This document shows, piece by piece, positions 16,925-26,181 of a stretch of 43,024 nt of DNA. Location: positions 1 to 43,024 of the forward strand of contig CASDRY010000007.1 of NCBI GenBank assembly GCA_949283235.1. The letters are read 5' to 3'. The stretch is from an uncultured Spirochaetales bacterium. GTDB lineage: Bacteria > Spirochaetota > Spirochaetia > Sphaerochaetales > Sphaerochaetaceae. Made by a program: the position numbers and the translations under genes. The notes beneath the pieces were generated by a model, which searched no databases, was not told where the DNA came from, and saw nothing but the letters and a program-made list of their open reading frames with translations. The first letter of the stretch is position 1. Every line of letters begins with the position of its first letter.

Positions 16925-16943
16925 TGCTTCTGTGGAGGCCAAA

Positions 16944-18772
16944 ATGAAAAGAAATAAAAGGAATTTAGGCTTGCAGATGGGGGGGGTTCTAAATCCTTAA
17001 AAGCTCTCCCTATCTTAGTTCTTGTGATACTCCTTGCATTCACAAGCTGTCAGAATAATGGATACCCAGGATATCCTTTCATCCCACCGACAACAGAAAC
17101 AAAGCTACCTCAGCTTGCTACAGAAAAAGTTGCTTCAGCTCTGGATATTGCTGGTGTAATTGAGGATTTACAGGGATCTCATGAAGGAATGAATGTTTCC
17201 TGGAAAGTTACAGATGCAGTACAGCAGATATTGGCAGTACGCTCAATGTCAGCAAACACAGAAGAAACATCAGGTACACCTGTTACAATCATTGCAACAG
17301 TAACATTCAGTGGTTACTCTGGAAATGGACTGAACAAAGCTTCTGGTATCAGTGAAATCAAGAGTGGTTCAATTGAACTGACATTTAAAGGAACTGTATC
17401 AGGTACAGATACTGTAACAGCAAATCTCAATACATTCACAGCAAAGACAACAACTCCTCTTACACTTGTACAGGAAAGAACTGGATATGTTTCAAATAAC
17501 TACACTGTAAGTGCTGAGAATATGTCTGGAGCTTCTGAAGTTTCTTTCACTTATACAGAACCAACTTCAGGTTCTTCAGAGATTGTGCCATCAAATATTA
17601 TTACTAATGAAGTCGTAATTAACTCTGGATCTTCTATCACAGTTGGATCTAATACCCCTGTTGTTGATAACACATGGAAGGGTGGAGTAGATACATCATG
17701 GTATGATGTGAATTCTTCAGCAACTGAATTTACTATTAGCACCCCTGAAGAATTTGCAGGACTTGCAAAGATTGTTAATGATGGAACTGATGATTTTGCA
17801 GGAGATACTATTATACTCGCAGCTGATATAGATCTTGGAAATATTGAATGGGAGCCTATTGGATATGGAAGAACTGATAACAAAGACCCATATTCATATA
17901 AAGACGATACCTTCAATTGCTTTGCAGGAATTTTTAATGGTGATGATCATACAATTTCAAATCTCTATATGCATAAGGATTCTGCTGCAAACACATGGGA
18001 AAGATCTTATGTTGCACTCTTTGGTTGTGTAAAAACTGGTGCTATTATCAAGAATCTTTCGATTGAAAATGTAGAAATCTACGCAAACTCATTCGTTGGA
18101 GCTTTTGTTGGATATATACCAAGTGGTTCTTCTGAAAGAGGATCTGTTACATTGGAAGGTCTTACAGTAACTGGTAATTTGACAATGGTTGGTCAGTTTA
18201 GTATTGGTGGAATACTGGGAAGAAATGAGACTGGAACTGATTTGGCTATGAGTGATTGTCATGTTTCTGTGAATACAGGAAGTTCTATTACTGGACATGC
18301 ATATGGACAGGTTTCTAATTTTGTAGGTGGAATTTCTGGCTCAAACTACAGCTCTGTCTCTAATACTATTGATAATGTTTCTGTCAAGAACCTTTCAATA
18401 GTAGGTGATACTGAAGGTGTTGGAAGTATTATGGGCCACTTCAATATAGGAACTATCTCTAATGTTACAGTTGAGAATGTTTCATTGGAGATTACAGATC
18501 CTCTTTCTAATGGAGATGCAAAATCAATAGGTGCTATTACTGGACTTGTTGGCGCAGGTTCTGGCGATACAACTAAAGAATTACTGACAATATCAGGTGA
18601 GAATAAATTCTCGAATGTTGTAATGAAATTCCCTATCTCAGGATTTACTCCATTCTGTAATGGACTTGTGGGTACTTATCGTATAGATAGTATTGAAGGA
18701 GTTGATCCTTCCACAGCTTCTGTAATTGGTGTTACAGAGTACTCTGGAATTGAATATATCTTTGCAGAATAA
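16944..18772 (+). CDS. phase-variable GLUG/beta-helix-like surface lipoprotein, out of frame (OFF) here
   Basis: The ATG at 16944 has GGAGG (16934-16938) at ideal spacing but reads only 18 codons to a TAA at 16998-17000, because the G8 run at 16979-16986 is one base short. With nine (or six) Gs the same ATG reads 609 residues: a basic N-terminus, hydrophobic core ALPILVLVILLAF and lipobox FTSC (Cys36), then a Pro-rich linker, a beta-rich domain (about 60-240) and GLUG-like repeats (FAGIFNGDDHTISNLYM, VALFGCVKTGAIIKNLSIEN). The long frame as it stands opens only at a GTG at 17024 with no ribosome-binding site, which would lose most of the signal peptide. Ser/Thr/Asn-rich composition fits an exposed protein. 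A sequencing error in the run is the alternative; function is unknown. Confidence 0.8.
16979..16986 (+). repeat. G8 homopolymer, translational phase switch
   Basis: Eight consecutive Gs in codons 12-15 of the lipoprotein gene. A change of +1 or -2 restores the frame between the SD-bearing ATG and the lipoprotein body. Confidence 0.9.
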
Positions 18773-18787
18773 AACGACATCCGGATT

Positions 18788-18824
18788 TTATGGGGAGTTG
18801 GTTAGGGCTCCCCATAATTTTGTT
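18788..18824 (+). terminator. intrinsic terminator of the lipoprotein gene
   Basis: A perfect 10-bp stem TTATGGGGAG/CTCCCCATAA (18788-18797 with 18808-18817), 10-nt loop, then TTTTGTT. Confidence 0.85.
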
Positions 18825-18831
18825 CATAATA

Positions 18832-18910
18832 TCAAGAAAAGTGTTGAGTTTGGCTGAAAGTTCATCAAGAAAAGTGTGATAATACTGTTGAAGATCGTCA
18901 AGAAAAGTGT
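18832..18910 (+). repeat. three 13-bp direct repeats at exact 33-bp spacing
   Basis: TCAAGAAAAGTGT occurs identically at 18832-18844, 18865-18877 and 18898-18910, with unrelated DNA between. The spacing is about three helical turns, so all copies face the same side of the DNA. The last copy runs into the candidate -10 region of the ATPase gene at 18922. The array looks like a cooperative operator. Confidence 0.9.
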
Positions 18911-18915
18911 AAAGT
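18888..18915 (+). promoter_or_regulatory. candidate promoter of the DUF4143 ATPase gene
   Basis: TTGAAG (18888-18893), 16-base spacer, TAAAGT (18910-18915). The third 13-bp repeat lies in the spacer. The predicted start coincides with the ATG at 18922, implying a leaderless message. Confidence 0.3.
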
Positions 18916-18921
18916 CTAGAT

Positions 18922-20229
18922 ATGGAACGATTCTTGTATCAGGATTTGAAAGCATGGAAGACTAAGAAAGATAGAAAGCCTCTTGTCCTTGAAGGTGCAA
19001 GGCAGACTGGAAAAACATGGCTTCTGAAAGAGTTTGGCAGAAGAGAATATACCTCCCTTGCATATATCAACTGTGATAACAATCCGCAGATGAATATCCT
19101 GTTTTCAGATTTCGATACAAAAAGGTTGCTCAGAGGCTTTTCTGCTATTACAGGTGTTGCAATCAAACCAGAAGAAACTCTTATCGTTCTTGATGAGATA
19201 CAGGAAATTCCTCTGGCGCTTACTTCTTTGAAATACTTTCAGGAAGAAGCTCCTGAATATCATATTGCTGTTGCAGGTTCTTTCCTTGGCCTTCTTATGC
19301 ATGAAGGTTCTGGTTTTCCTGTCGGGAAGACAGACTCCCTGACATTGTATCCTGTTTCATTTTCTGAATTCCTTTTAGCAAATGGTAAGGAAGTTATCCT
19401 TAAGGCAGCAAGAGAAGGGCGTTTTGAGGAATTGAATGTTGTTCATTCGCAACTTACCGAACTTCTTAGACAGTATTATTTCACTGGAGGATTACCAGAG
19501 GTCGTGGATTTGTATCTTAGTACTCAGGATCTTAATGCTGTCAGAAAACTGCAGAAAGAACTGATTAAAGATTACGAAAAAGACTTTTCAAAACATGTCC
19601 CTGAGAAGGATATCGGTAGAGTTATTGCTGTCTGGAATAGTATTCCAAGTCAGCTTGCGAAGGAGAATAAAAAGTTTATCTATGGTGCAATAAGAAAAGG
19701 GGCAAGAGCAAAGGACTATGAAATTGCTATCGAATGGCTTCGGAAAATGGGACTTGTATACAGAGTTTCCAGGGTAAAGAGTCTAGAGAAGCCTCTGAAG
19801 TTTTATGAGGATCTCGATTGCTTTAAGCTCTTCATGCTTGATATCGGAATACTGGGAGCTATGGTTGATGCAAGGCCGGATGAAATTCTTATAGGGGATA
19901 ATGTCTTTTCTACATATAAGGGAAGTTTTACAGAGTTGTATGTGGCAGGACAATTCTTCTCTGTATGCAATGATAAAAAGCTATATTATTACACCAATGA
20001 TGATTCGACATTAGAACTTGATTTCATAATTGAGAGTAATGATGTTTATCCGATAGAAGTTAAAGCTGAAGTTAACCCCAGGTCTAAAAGCCTTTCTACT
20101 GTTTTAAAGAAACATGAAGGTATGAAAGGAATTAGATTCTCAATGATGCCTTACAAAGAGCAAGAGAGAATAGTGAATGTTCCTTTACCTTTAGCAGGAG
20201 AGTACATGAGAACTTTGTTGCTTTTGTAG
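18922..20229 (+). CDS. AAA_14/DUF4143 ATPase
   Basis: 435 residues. Walker A is GARQTGKT (residues about 25-32) and Walker B LIVLDEIQEIP, followed by AVAGSFLGLL and the SLTLYPVSFSEFLLANG segment characteristic of AAA_14. The DUF4143 half contains TGGLPEVVDLYL and, near the C-terminus, LELDFIIESNDVYPIEVKA, which keeps the D and E-V-K elements of a PD-(D/E)XK fold. These proteins are numerous in anaerobes but their role is unknown. No Shine-Dalgarno precedes the ATG. The gene is monocistronic and preceded by the 33-bp-spaced repeats. It is similar in design to the 9750-11123 ATPase but belongs to a different subfamily. Confidence 0.9.
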   Translation: MERFLYQDLKAWKTKKDRKPLVLEGARQTGKTWLLKEFGRREYTSLAYINCDNNPQMNILFSDFDTKRLLRGFSAITGVAIKPEETLIVLDEIQEIPLALTSLKYFQEEAPEYHIAVAGSFLGLLMHEGSGFPVGKTDSLTLYPVSFSEFLLANGKEVILKAAREGRFEELNVVHSQLTELLRQYYFTGGLPEVVDLYLSTQDLNAVRKLQKELIKDYEKDFSKHVPEKDIGRVIAVWNSIPSQLAKENKKFIYGAIRKGARAKDYEIAIEWLRKMGLVYRVSRVKSLEKPLKFYEDLDCFKLFMLDIGILGAMVDARPDEILIGDNVFSTYKGSFTELYVAGQFFSVCNDKKLYYYTNDDSTLELDFIIESNDVYPIEVKAEVNPRSKSLSTVLKKHEGMKGIRFSMMPYKEQERIVNVPLPLAGEYMRTLLLL

Positions 20230-20348
20230 TATCCTTTTCCACACTTTGAATTATCTGTTGAAAAGGACTTTACAATATCGTTATTGTAATTTTCTATACA
20301 ATATATATTTATATTGATTAAATAGAATTAACTTCCTGCATTCTCTGT

Positions 20349-20377
20349 TTGACAGCACAGTAGACTACAAGTAAAAT
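20349..20377 (+). promoter_or_regulatory. sigma-70-type promoter of the nucleoside importer operon
   Basis: TTGACA (20349-20354), a 17-base spacer and TAAAAT (20372-20377), eleven of twelve consensus positions. The predicted start near 20384 leaves a leader of about 25 bases with AAGGAG before the ATG. Confidence 0.7.
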
Positions 20378-20408
20378 GACGCTATAACATCCTAATAAGG
20401 AGAAACCA

Positions 20409-21467
20409 ATGAAGAAAACCCTTGCTGTTCTGCTTATGGCAGTTCTTTCTCTGGCAGTTTTTGCTTCTGGCTCTAATGAGTCAGCAGGAAGCGGAGAGCT
20501 TATGCTCGGAATGGTTACAGACTCTGGAACCATCGATGACCGCTCATTCAATCAGGGAACATATGAAGGTGTAGCACAGGCTGCAGAGGAACTCGGACTC
20601 CAGTGCACATATCTCAGGCCATCCGGAACAACTACAACGGATTACCTTACAGCCATCTCCGACCTCTATGATAATGGTTACAGATTCATAGCTTGCCCTG
20701 GCTATCTCTTTGCAGAAGCTGTTTCCCAGGCTCAGGAAATGTATCCAGACCTCATGCTTATCATCATCGATGATGCGCTTGCATCCGGTATCGGAGAGAA
20801 CACAGTAGCTATCACATTTAAGGAGCAGGAAGCAGGCTTCATGGCTGGTCTTGCTACAGCACTCAAGCTCCAGACAGGTGATGTAGGTTTTGTTGGTGGT
20901 CTTGAAATTCCAGCTGTTCAGAAGTTCAACTGGGGATTCCAGCAGGGAGTTACTTATGCCAATGAGAACTTTGGAACCACAATCTCAATGGATCCTTCCA
21001 ATTTTGTTTATCAGGGATCATTTGCAGACCTTGCAGGTGGTCAGCAGCTTGCAGTCGCTATGTATGACAAAGGCGTAGATGCAATCTTCGCAGCAGCAGG
21101 TGGTACAGGTGTTGGTGTTATAAATGAAGCTAAGAACCGCCGTCTTGCTGGAGAGGATGTCTGGGCAGTTGGAGTTGATGTAGACCAGTATTCAGTTGGT
21201 GATATGGGCAATGGCGAATCCTGTATTCTCACATCTGCTATGAAGGATGTAACAGGTGTTGCTTATGATCAGGCAATGGCGGCTGCTAATGGTACATTCG
21301 AGGGTGGAAGGCATATCGTCCTTGGTGTTGCAGAGGGAAGAGCAGGTATTCCTGCAACTAATCCGAATCTCACACCTGAGATTGAAGAGACTGTCGCATC
21401 AGTTGCTGAGCTTATAAAGAATGGAACACTTGTCGTTCAGGATACAGCTGACGGCCTTATTCCATAA
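20409..21467 (+). CDS. BMP/PnrA-type nucleoside-binding protein
   Basis: 352 residues in the BMP family whose spirochaete member PnrA (Treponema TmpC) binds purine nucleosides. After a signal peptide ending AVFASGSNES (no lipobox Cys), the BMP hallmark GMVTDSGTIDDRSFNQGTYE appears at residues 36-55, then AITFKEQEAGFMAGLATAL and AAGGTGVGVINEAKN. AAGGAG lies 6 bases before the ATG. It is followed by an attenuator hairpin, then an ATPase, two permeases and a purine nucleoside phosphorylase, which supports a purine nucleoside ligand (inference from operon plus family). Confidence 0.93.
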   Translation: MKKTLAVLLMAVLSLAVFASGSNESAGSGELMLGMVTDSGTIDDRSFNQGTYEGVAQAAEELGLQCTYLRPSGTTTTDYLTAISDLYDNGYRFIACPGYLFAEAVSQAQEMYPDLMLIIIDDALASGIGENTVAITFKEQEAGFMAGLATALKLQTGDVGFVGGLEIPAVQKFNWGFQQGVTYANENFGTTISMDPSNFVYQGSFADLAGGQQLAVAMYDKGVDAIFAAAGGTGVGVINEAKNRRLAGEDVWAVGVDVDQYSVGDMGNGESCILTSAMKDVTGVAYDQAMAAANGTFEGGRHIVLGVAEGRAGIPATNPNLTPEIEETVASVAELIKNGTLVVQDTADGLIP

Positions 21468-21485
21468 TAGTATAACTGATTAGTT

Positions 21486-21512
21486 AGGCCGCCTGATCCT
21501 GGCGGCCTTTTC
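21486..21512 (+). terminator. intrinsic terminator/attenuator after the BMP gene
   Basis: Perfect 8-bp stem AGGCCGCC/GGCGGCCT (21486-21493 with 21501-21508), 7-nt loop, then a short T run. It is internal to the operon, so partial read-through is expected. Confidence 0.75.
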
Positions 21513-21553
21513 TGAAATGCACCATAGCGTGCCCTCTTAGATGGGAGAATCCA

Positions 21554-23071
21554 TTGAATTACGTAATTGAAATGCTTGATATCTGGAAGGAATTCCCTGG
21601 CATCATTGCCAATGGAGGAATTACCTTGCAGGTGGAAGAAGGGGAGATTCATGCAATCCTCGGAGAGAATGGAGCTGGTAAATCAACGCTCATGAGTATT
21701 CTCTTTGGTTTGTATCATGCAGATAAAGGTATCATCAAAGTAAGAGGCAAGGAAGTTAGTATGAAAAGTCCGAATGATGCCTTTGATCTTGGTATTGGAA
21801 TGGTGCATCAGCACTTCCAGCTCGTTCACAACTTCACAGTTGCAGAGAATATCATCATGGGAAAGGAAGGAGGCTTTGTTTATGATATCAAGAAAGCTTC
21901 CAAGAAGATAAAGGAGATATCAGAACGTTATGGTCTTTCTATTGAACCTGATATGGTTATAGAAGACATAACTGTTGGTATGCAGCAGAGGGTGGAGATC
22001 CTTAAGATGCTTTATCGCGATGCTGATATCCTCATCTTTGATGAACCCACAGCTGTACTTACTCCGCAGGAGATTGATGAGCTGATGCAGATCATGAGGA
22101 ATCTTGCAGCAGAGGGAAAATCCATTATTCTCATCACTCATAAGCTGGATGAGATAAAGGCTGTGGCTAAGCACTGCACAATCATCAGACGGGGAAAGCT
22201 TATTGACGTTGTAGATGTCGATAAAGCAAGTGTCAGCGAGATGGCTGCTGCTATGGTCGGTCGTCCTGTTTCCTTCAAAGTTGATAAAGCACCATCGCAT
22301 CCTGGCAAACCTATTCTTGAAATCGAGAATCTCTCTGTTATGAACAGCAAGAAGGTTTTGGGAGTGAAGAATTTTTCCCTTACAGTTCATGGAGGAGAGA
22401 TAATTGGTCTTGCTGGTGTGGATGGCAATGGTCAGACAGAACTTGTCGAGGCGATTACAGGCCTCAGAAAAGCAGAAAGCGGCATTATAAAATTCAATGG
22501 GAAAGATATAACAAGTCTTTCGATTGCTGAACGCAATGCAATGGGGCTTGGGCATATCCCTGAGGATAGACAGAAAAGAGGTCTTATTCTCAATGCTCCA
22601 CTGACTTCGAACATGGTAATAAAGAAGTTCACCGAAGAACCTTTCTCAAAGCATGGTCTTCTTAATTATCCCGCGATAATGAGCTATACCGAGGATATAA
22701 TCAAGAAGTTTGATGTGCGTTCAGGAGAAGGAGCTGAATCCCTTGCTGGAAAGCTATCTGGAGGTAATCAGCAGAAGGCTATAATCGGGCGCGAGATTAC
22801 CGCAGATCCAGATCTCCTTATTGCAGTTCAGCCAACAAGAGGTCTCGATGTTGGTGCTATTGAATACATTCATAAGCAGCTTGTTGAGGAAAGAGACAGA
22901 GGCAAGGCTATTCTTCTTGTCTCGTTTGAGCTCGATGAGATCTTTAATCTCTCCGATAAGATTGCTGTAATATCAGGGGGAGAGCTTATTGATATCGTGG
23001 ACACATCAAGTACCGATGAACATGCGGTAGGTCTTATGATGGCCGGAATAAGAAAAGGGGAGGAAGCATGA
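21554..23071 (+). CDS. nucleoside ABC transporter, duplicated ATP-binding subunit (NupA/YufO type)
   Basis: 505 residues with two nucleotide-binding domains. The first has GENGAGKST, signature ITVGMQQR and ILIFDEPTAVLT. The second has a degenerate Walker A (GVDGNGQTE), signature LSGGNQQK and LLIAVQPTRGLDVG, where Asp-Glu of Walker B is replaced. This pattern is normal for the nucleoside and CUT2 type. The start is a TTG at 21554 with GGGAGA about 6 bases upstream; the ATG six codons on has no ribosome-binding site. It energises the two permeases that follow. Confidence 0.93.
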   Translation: MNYVIEMLDIWKEFPGIIANGGITLQVEEGEIHAILGENGAGKSTLMSILFGLYHADKGIIKVRGKEVSMKSPNDAFDLGIGMVHQHFQLVHNFTVAENIIMGKEGGFVYDIKKASKKIKEISERYGLSIEPDMVIEDITVGMQQRVEILKMLYRDADILIFDEPTAVLTPQEIDELMQIMRNLAAEGKSIILITHKLDEIKAVAKHCTIIRRGKLIDVVDVDKASVSEMAAAMVGRPVSFKVDKAPSHPGKPILEIENLSVMNSKKVLGVKNFSLTVHGGEIIGLAGVDGNGQTELVEAITGLRKAESGIIKFNGKDITSLSIAERNAMGLGHIPEDRQKRGLILNAPLTSNMVIKKFTEEPFSKHGLLNYPAIMSYTEDIIKKFDVRSGEGAESLAGKLSGGNQQKAIIGREITADPDLLIAVQPTRGLDVGAIEYIHKQLVEERDRGKAILLVSFELDEIFNLSDKIAVISGGELIDIVDTSSTDEHAVGLMMAGIRKGEEA

Positions 23072-24285
23072 AGAAGAGAGTCATAAATAAACCCCTTGAA
23101 GCGAGAAAGGCATCGCCTCTTCTTGTCTCTCTTTCAGCGGTATTCCTGGGAATAGTTGCGGGATGTATCTTCATCCTTTGTATCGGAAAGAATCCATTTG
23201 CTGGTTTTGAAAGAATTCTGTTTGGAGCGCTTTCCAATACAAGACGAATAGGAAATACACTTGGAATGTCTACTCAGCTTATATTAATAGGCTTATCAGT
23301 AGCATTTGCATTCAAGACAGGTCTTTTTAATATCGGAGCATCGGGGCAGATGCTTATCGGAGGAATAACAGGGTCCATTCTTGCTTTCTATCTGCCAATG
23401 GATATGCCTCGTGTAATTTATCTCCCGATAATAATCATAGCTTCCATGATCGCAGGAGCATTCTGGGGATTCCTCTCAGGTCTGCTGAAGGCTAAATTCA
23501 ATGTGCATGAAGTTGTTTCAACAATCATGCTCAATTGGATAGCTTATTGGATCTGCTATGATTTCATTCCACGCTTCATTATTGATCCGACTATTTCCGT
23601 AAAATCAAAGCCAATCGAAACTGTACATACTCTTCGTGCTGACTGGCTGACTAGCCTCACGTCTTTCTCAACGATGAACTATGGTTTCTTTATCGCAATC
23701 ATCATGTGTGTTGTTGTATGGTTCATTCTCCAGAAAACAACACTTGGCTTCAATCTTAAGGCAGTTGGCTCAAACAGATTCTGTGCTGAGTATGCAGGTA
23801 TCAAGGTGAACAGGTCCATCATGATCTCGATGGCAGTTGCTGGTGCGCTTGCAAGTCTTGCAGGACTTACCTATTATTGCGGCTATTCGAATATCATGGA
23901 GATGGGAAAGATGCCTAATGAGGGCTTTGATGGAATTGCCGTTGCACTCCTTGGCAACTGCTCACCGATAGGTATATTCTTCTCCGCAATCTTCTTTGGC
24001 ATTCTGAAGATGGGAAGAGGCTCTCTTGCCGCTACAGGAATACCTACAGAAATCGCAGATACGATTATTGCAACCATTATCTACTTCACGGCAACAAACG
24101 TAATTCTCGCTTCATTCTGGAATAGGATATTCCACTCACGCTTTGCGAAGAAGGAAGAAGCAGCTATTGCGGCTATGAAGAAGAAGGGTATAACAACACC
24201 GATTGCAGAGCTTTCCAAAGAGGAATTCAAAGCTTATGCGAAAGAAGGTAAAACTCTTGTTATGAAATCGAAGGAGGAAAGGTAA
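23068..24285 (+). CDS. nucleoside ABC transporter permease 1 (NupB/YufP type)
   Basis: 405 residues with about nine predicted helices of the BPD_transp_2 family. FNIGASGQMLIGGITGSILAF and the later FDGIAVALLGNCSPIGI are the conserved glycine-rich helices of this family. An extended basic C-terminal tail (residues about 350-405) is longer than usual. The ATG overlaps the ATPase stop (ATGA), and a GGGGAGG stretch precedes it. Confidence 0.92.
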   Translation: MKKRVINKPLEARKASPLLVSLSAVFLGIVAGCIFILCIGKNPFAGFERILFGALSNTRRIGNTLGMSTQLILIGLSVAFAFKTGLFNIGASGQMLIGGITGSILAFYLPMDMPRVIYLPIIIIASMIAGAFWGFLSGLLKAKFNVHEVVSTIMLNWIAYWICYDFIPRFIIDPTISVKSKPIETVHTLRADWLTSLTSFSTMNYGFFIAIIMCVVVWFILQKTTLGFNLKAVGSNRFCAEYAGIKVNRSIMISMAVAGALASLAGLTYYCGYSNIMEMGKMPNEGFDGIAVALLGNCSPIGIFFSAIFFGILKMGRGSLAATGIPTEIADTIIATIIYFTATNVILASFWNRIFHSRFAKKEEAAIAAMKKKGITTPIAELSKEEFKAYAKEGKTLVMKSKEER

Positions 24286-25238
24286 TGGAATTCTGGAATG
24301 TAGTTACAAGTATCATACCATCAGCAATAGCATATACCGTACCTCTTCTGATGGGAGCTCTAGGTGGTTTGTATTCAGAACGCTCTGGTGTCACCAATCT
24401 TTGTATTGAAGGCTTGATGCTCTTCGGAGTTTTCTCATCAGCTGCTACTATAGTGAAGCTGCAGAGTATTCCTGGTTTCAGCTTCACCCTCGCGATAGTG
24501 ATAGGTATTATCGTGGCAATGGTTGCTTCAATGCTCCTCTCTGTGCTGCATGCATTTGCCGCAATTAATCTGAAAGCTAATCAGGTTATATCAGGAACAG
24601 CTATAAACATGCTTTCAACCGCTGTAACGCTTTTCCTTGCCCAGACAATCACAGGTAGCGGTAATATAACGATTGTAAGAGGAGTAATCAGGCAGAATGT
24701 ACCTGTACTCTCAAAGATTCCTATCATAGGGGAGCTGTTTTTCAAAAGCACCTACTGGACAACCTGGATTTGTCTTCTTCTCTGGGGATTATCGTGGTTC
24801 CTGCTTTACAAGACATCATTTGGACTTCGTCTCCGCGCATGTGGTGAGCATCCATCGGCAGTTGCCTCTGCAGGTGTCAATGTTCATAAGATGAGATACA
24901 TAGGCGTTCTTGCTTCTGGTCTTCTTTCAGGTATCGGAGGGGCTTGTATTCTCGTTACATATGCAGGTGAGTATAATGCGGGAAGCGGAATCAATGGTCT
25001 GGGATTCCTTGCTATAGCGGCTCTTATCTTCGGACAGTGGAAGCCATTGGGAATTCTCGGATCGACATTCTTCTTCGGCCTTTGCATGACAATAGCGAAT
25101 ATGGGTAAAGTATTCCCGATATTCCAGAGCATTCCTACAGGATATCTTGGAATGTTCCCATATGTGGCAACACTCATTGCTTTGATCTTCTCCAGCAGGA
25201 AGAGCGCTGCTCCTCTTGCTTCAGGAGAACCATTCTAG
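24285..25238 (+). CDS. nucleoside ABC transporter permease 2 (NupC/YufQ type)
   Basis: 317 residues, BPD_transp_2 family, pairing with the preceding permease. YSERSGVTNLCIEGLMLFG (residues 29-47) is the signature amphipathic entry of YufQ-like permeases, and GLGFLAIAALIFGQWKPLGIL is the matching C-terminal helix. The start overlaps the previous stop by one base (TAATG), with AGGAGG upstream. Confidence 0.92.
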   Translation: MEFWNVVTSIIPSAIAYTVPLLMGALGGLYSERSGVTNLCIEGLMLFGVFSSAATIVKLQSIPGFSFTLAIVIGIIVAMVASMLLSVLHAFAAINLKANQVISGTAINMLSTAVTLFLAQTITGSGNITIVRGVIRQNVPVLSKIPIIGELFFKSTYWTTWICLLLWGLSWFLLYKTSFGLRLRACGEHPSAVASAGVNVHKMRYIGVLASGLLSGIGGACILVTYAGEYNAGSGINGLGFLAIAALIFGQWKPLGILGSTFFFGLCMTIANMGKVFPIFQSIPTGYLGMFPYVATLIALIFSSRKSAAPLASGEPF

Positions 25239-25246
25239 GAGGATTT

Positions 25247-26083
25247 ATGGATCTTATGGAAATGCTTTCGGAATCGAAAGCATATATAGAATCGAAACTT
25301 GGCGGTAGAAAACCCCAGATTGGGCTTGTGCTTGGTTCTGGCCTTGGTGATATGGCTGATTCAATCGAGGATGCTGTGATTATTGATTATCATGACATTC
25401 CCCATTTCCCTGTCTCCACTGTACCTGGACACAAGGGTAGGCTAGTAATCGGGAAACTTGAAGGAAAGCTGGTCCTTTGCATGCAGGGAAGATTCCACTA
25501 CTACGAAGGCTATTCGATGGATGAGGTTGTCTATCCGATTCGCACGATGAAGATGCTTGGGATTAATGGCCTTTTCCTTACAAATGCAGCAGGATGCGTG
25601 AATACAGAATGGAGACCAGGAGATCTGATGCTTATCTCTGATCATATTAAGCTGATTGCTGATAATCCTCTCAGGGGAAAGAATCCAGATGAGCTTGGTG
25701 CTCGCTTCTTTGATATGACACAAGCTTATGATAAGAATCTGCTTTCAATTGCAGAGAAAGCTGCGGAGGATATCAAAATAGGAGTTAGAAAGGGTGTTTA
25801 TATGCTCTTTACAGGCCCATCCTTCGAGACAGCTGCAGAGGTAAGATTCGCACGTCTTGCAGGTGCAGATGCAGTTGGAATGTCCACAGTTCCTGAGGCA
25901 ATAGCAGCCTCCCATATGAGGATGCATACAATAGGAATAAGCTGTCTGACAAACATGGCAGCTGGAATTCTTGATCAGCCTCTTAATCATGAGGAAGTTC
26001 TTGAAACAGGCGAGAGAGTAAAGAAGACATTCTCAGCACTAGTAAGAGAAGTCGTAAAACGCTGGCCTGAAGAATTGCTGTAA
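25247..26083 (+). CDS. punA: purine nucleoside phosphorylase
   Basis: 278 residues, the size of the trimeric high-molecular-specificity class that splits inosine and guanosine with phosphate. IGLVLGSGLGDMAD (residues 25-38) holds the phosphate-binding Gly-Ser loop, VPGHKGRLVIG and CMQGRFHYYEGYSM follow, and the family motif is TGPSFETAAEVRFARLAGAD. CLTNMAAGI is the usual active-site segment near the C-terminus. AGGAGG precedes the ATG. As the last gene of the importer operon it processes the imported nucleosides to base and ribose 1-phosphate. Confidence 0.95.
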   Translation: MDLMEMLSESKAYIESKLGGRKPQIGLVLGSGLGDMADSIEDAVIIDYHDIPHFPVSTVPGHKGRLVIGKLEGKLVLCMQGRFHYYEGYSMDEVVYPIRTMKMLGINGLFLTNAAGCVNTEWRPGDLMLISDHIKLIADNPLRGKNPDELGARFFDMTQAYDKNLLSIAEKAAEDIKIGVRKGVYMLFTGPSFETAAEVRFARLAGADAVGMSTVPEAIAASHMRMHTIGISCLTNMAAGILDQPLNHEEVLETGERVKKTFSALVREVVKRWPEELL

Positions 26084-26087
26084 ACGC

Positions 26088-26115
26088 AGGTCGCCTTCGG
26101 GCGGCCTTAATTTTT
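26088..26115 (+). terminator. intrinsic terminator of the nucleoside importer operon
   Basis: An 8-bp stem (26088-26095 with 26100-26107, one G-U pair) closed by a stable TTCG tetraloop, then TAATTTTT. Confidence 0.85.
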
Positions 26116-26136
26116 ACCAGCAGAGTATCTTTTGTA

Positions 26137-26164
26137 TTGACAAACTACTGGGGGGGGGTATCTT
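26137..26164 (+). promoter_or_regulatory. promoter with a poly-G spacer (transcriptional phase switch)
   Basis: Perfect TTGACA (26137-26142) and TATCTT (26159-26164) separated by 16 bases, nine of which are the G run at 26150-26158. Gain of one G would give the optimal 17-base spacing; loss would weaken it. The predicted start is about 26171, at the beginning of the GGAGG site. Confidence 0.7.
26150..26158 (+). repeat. G9 homopolymer in promoter spacer
   Basis: Nine consecutive Gs between the -35 and -10 boxes of the lipoprotein gene at 26182. Confidence 0.92.
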
Positions 26165-26181
26165 AGAGACGGAGGCTTTCT

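Noticed and set aside
18832..18910. CRISPR array
   Set aside because: Repeats of 13 bases are too short, there are only three, and no cas genes are present.
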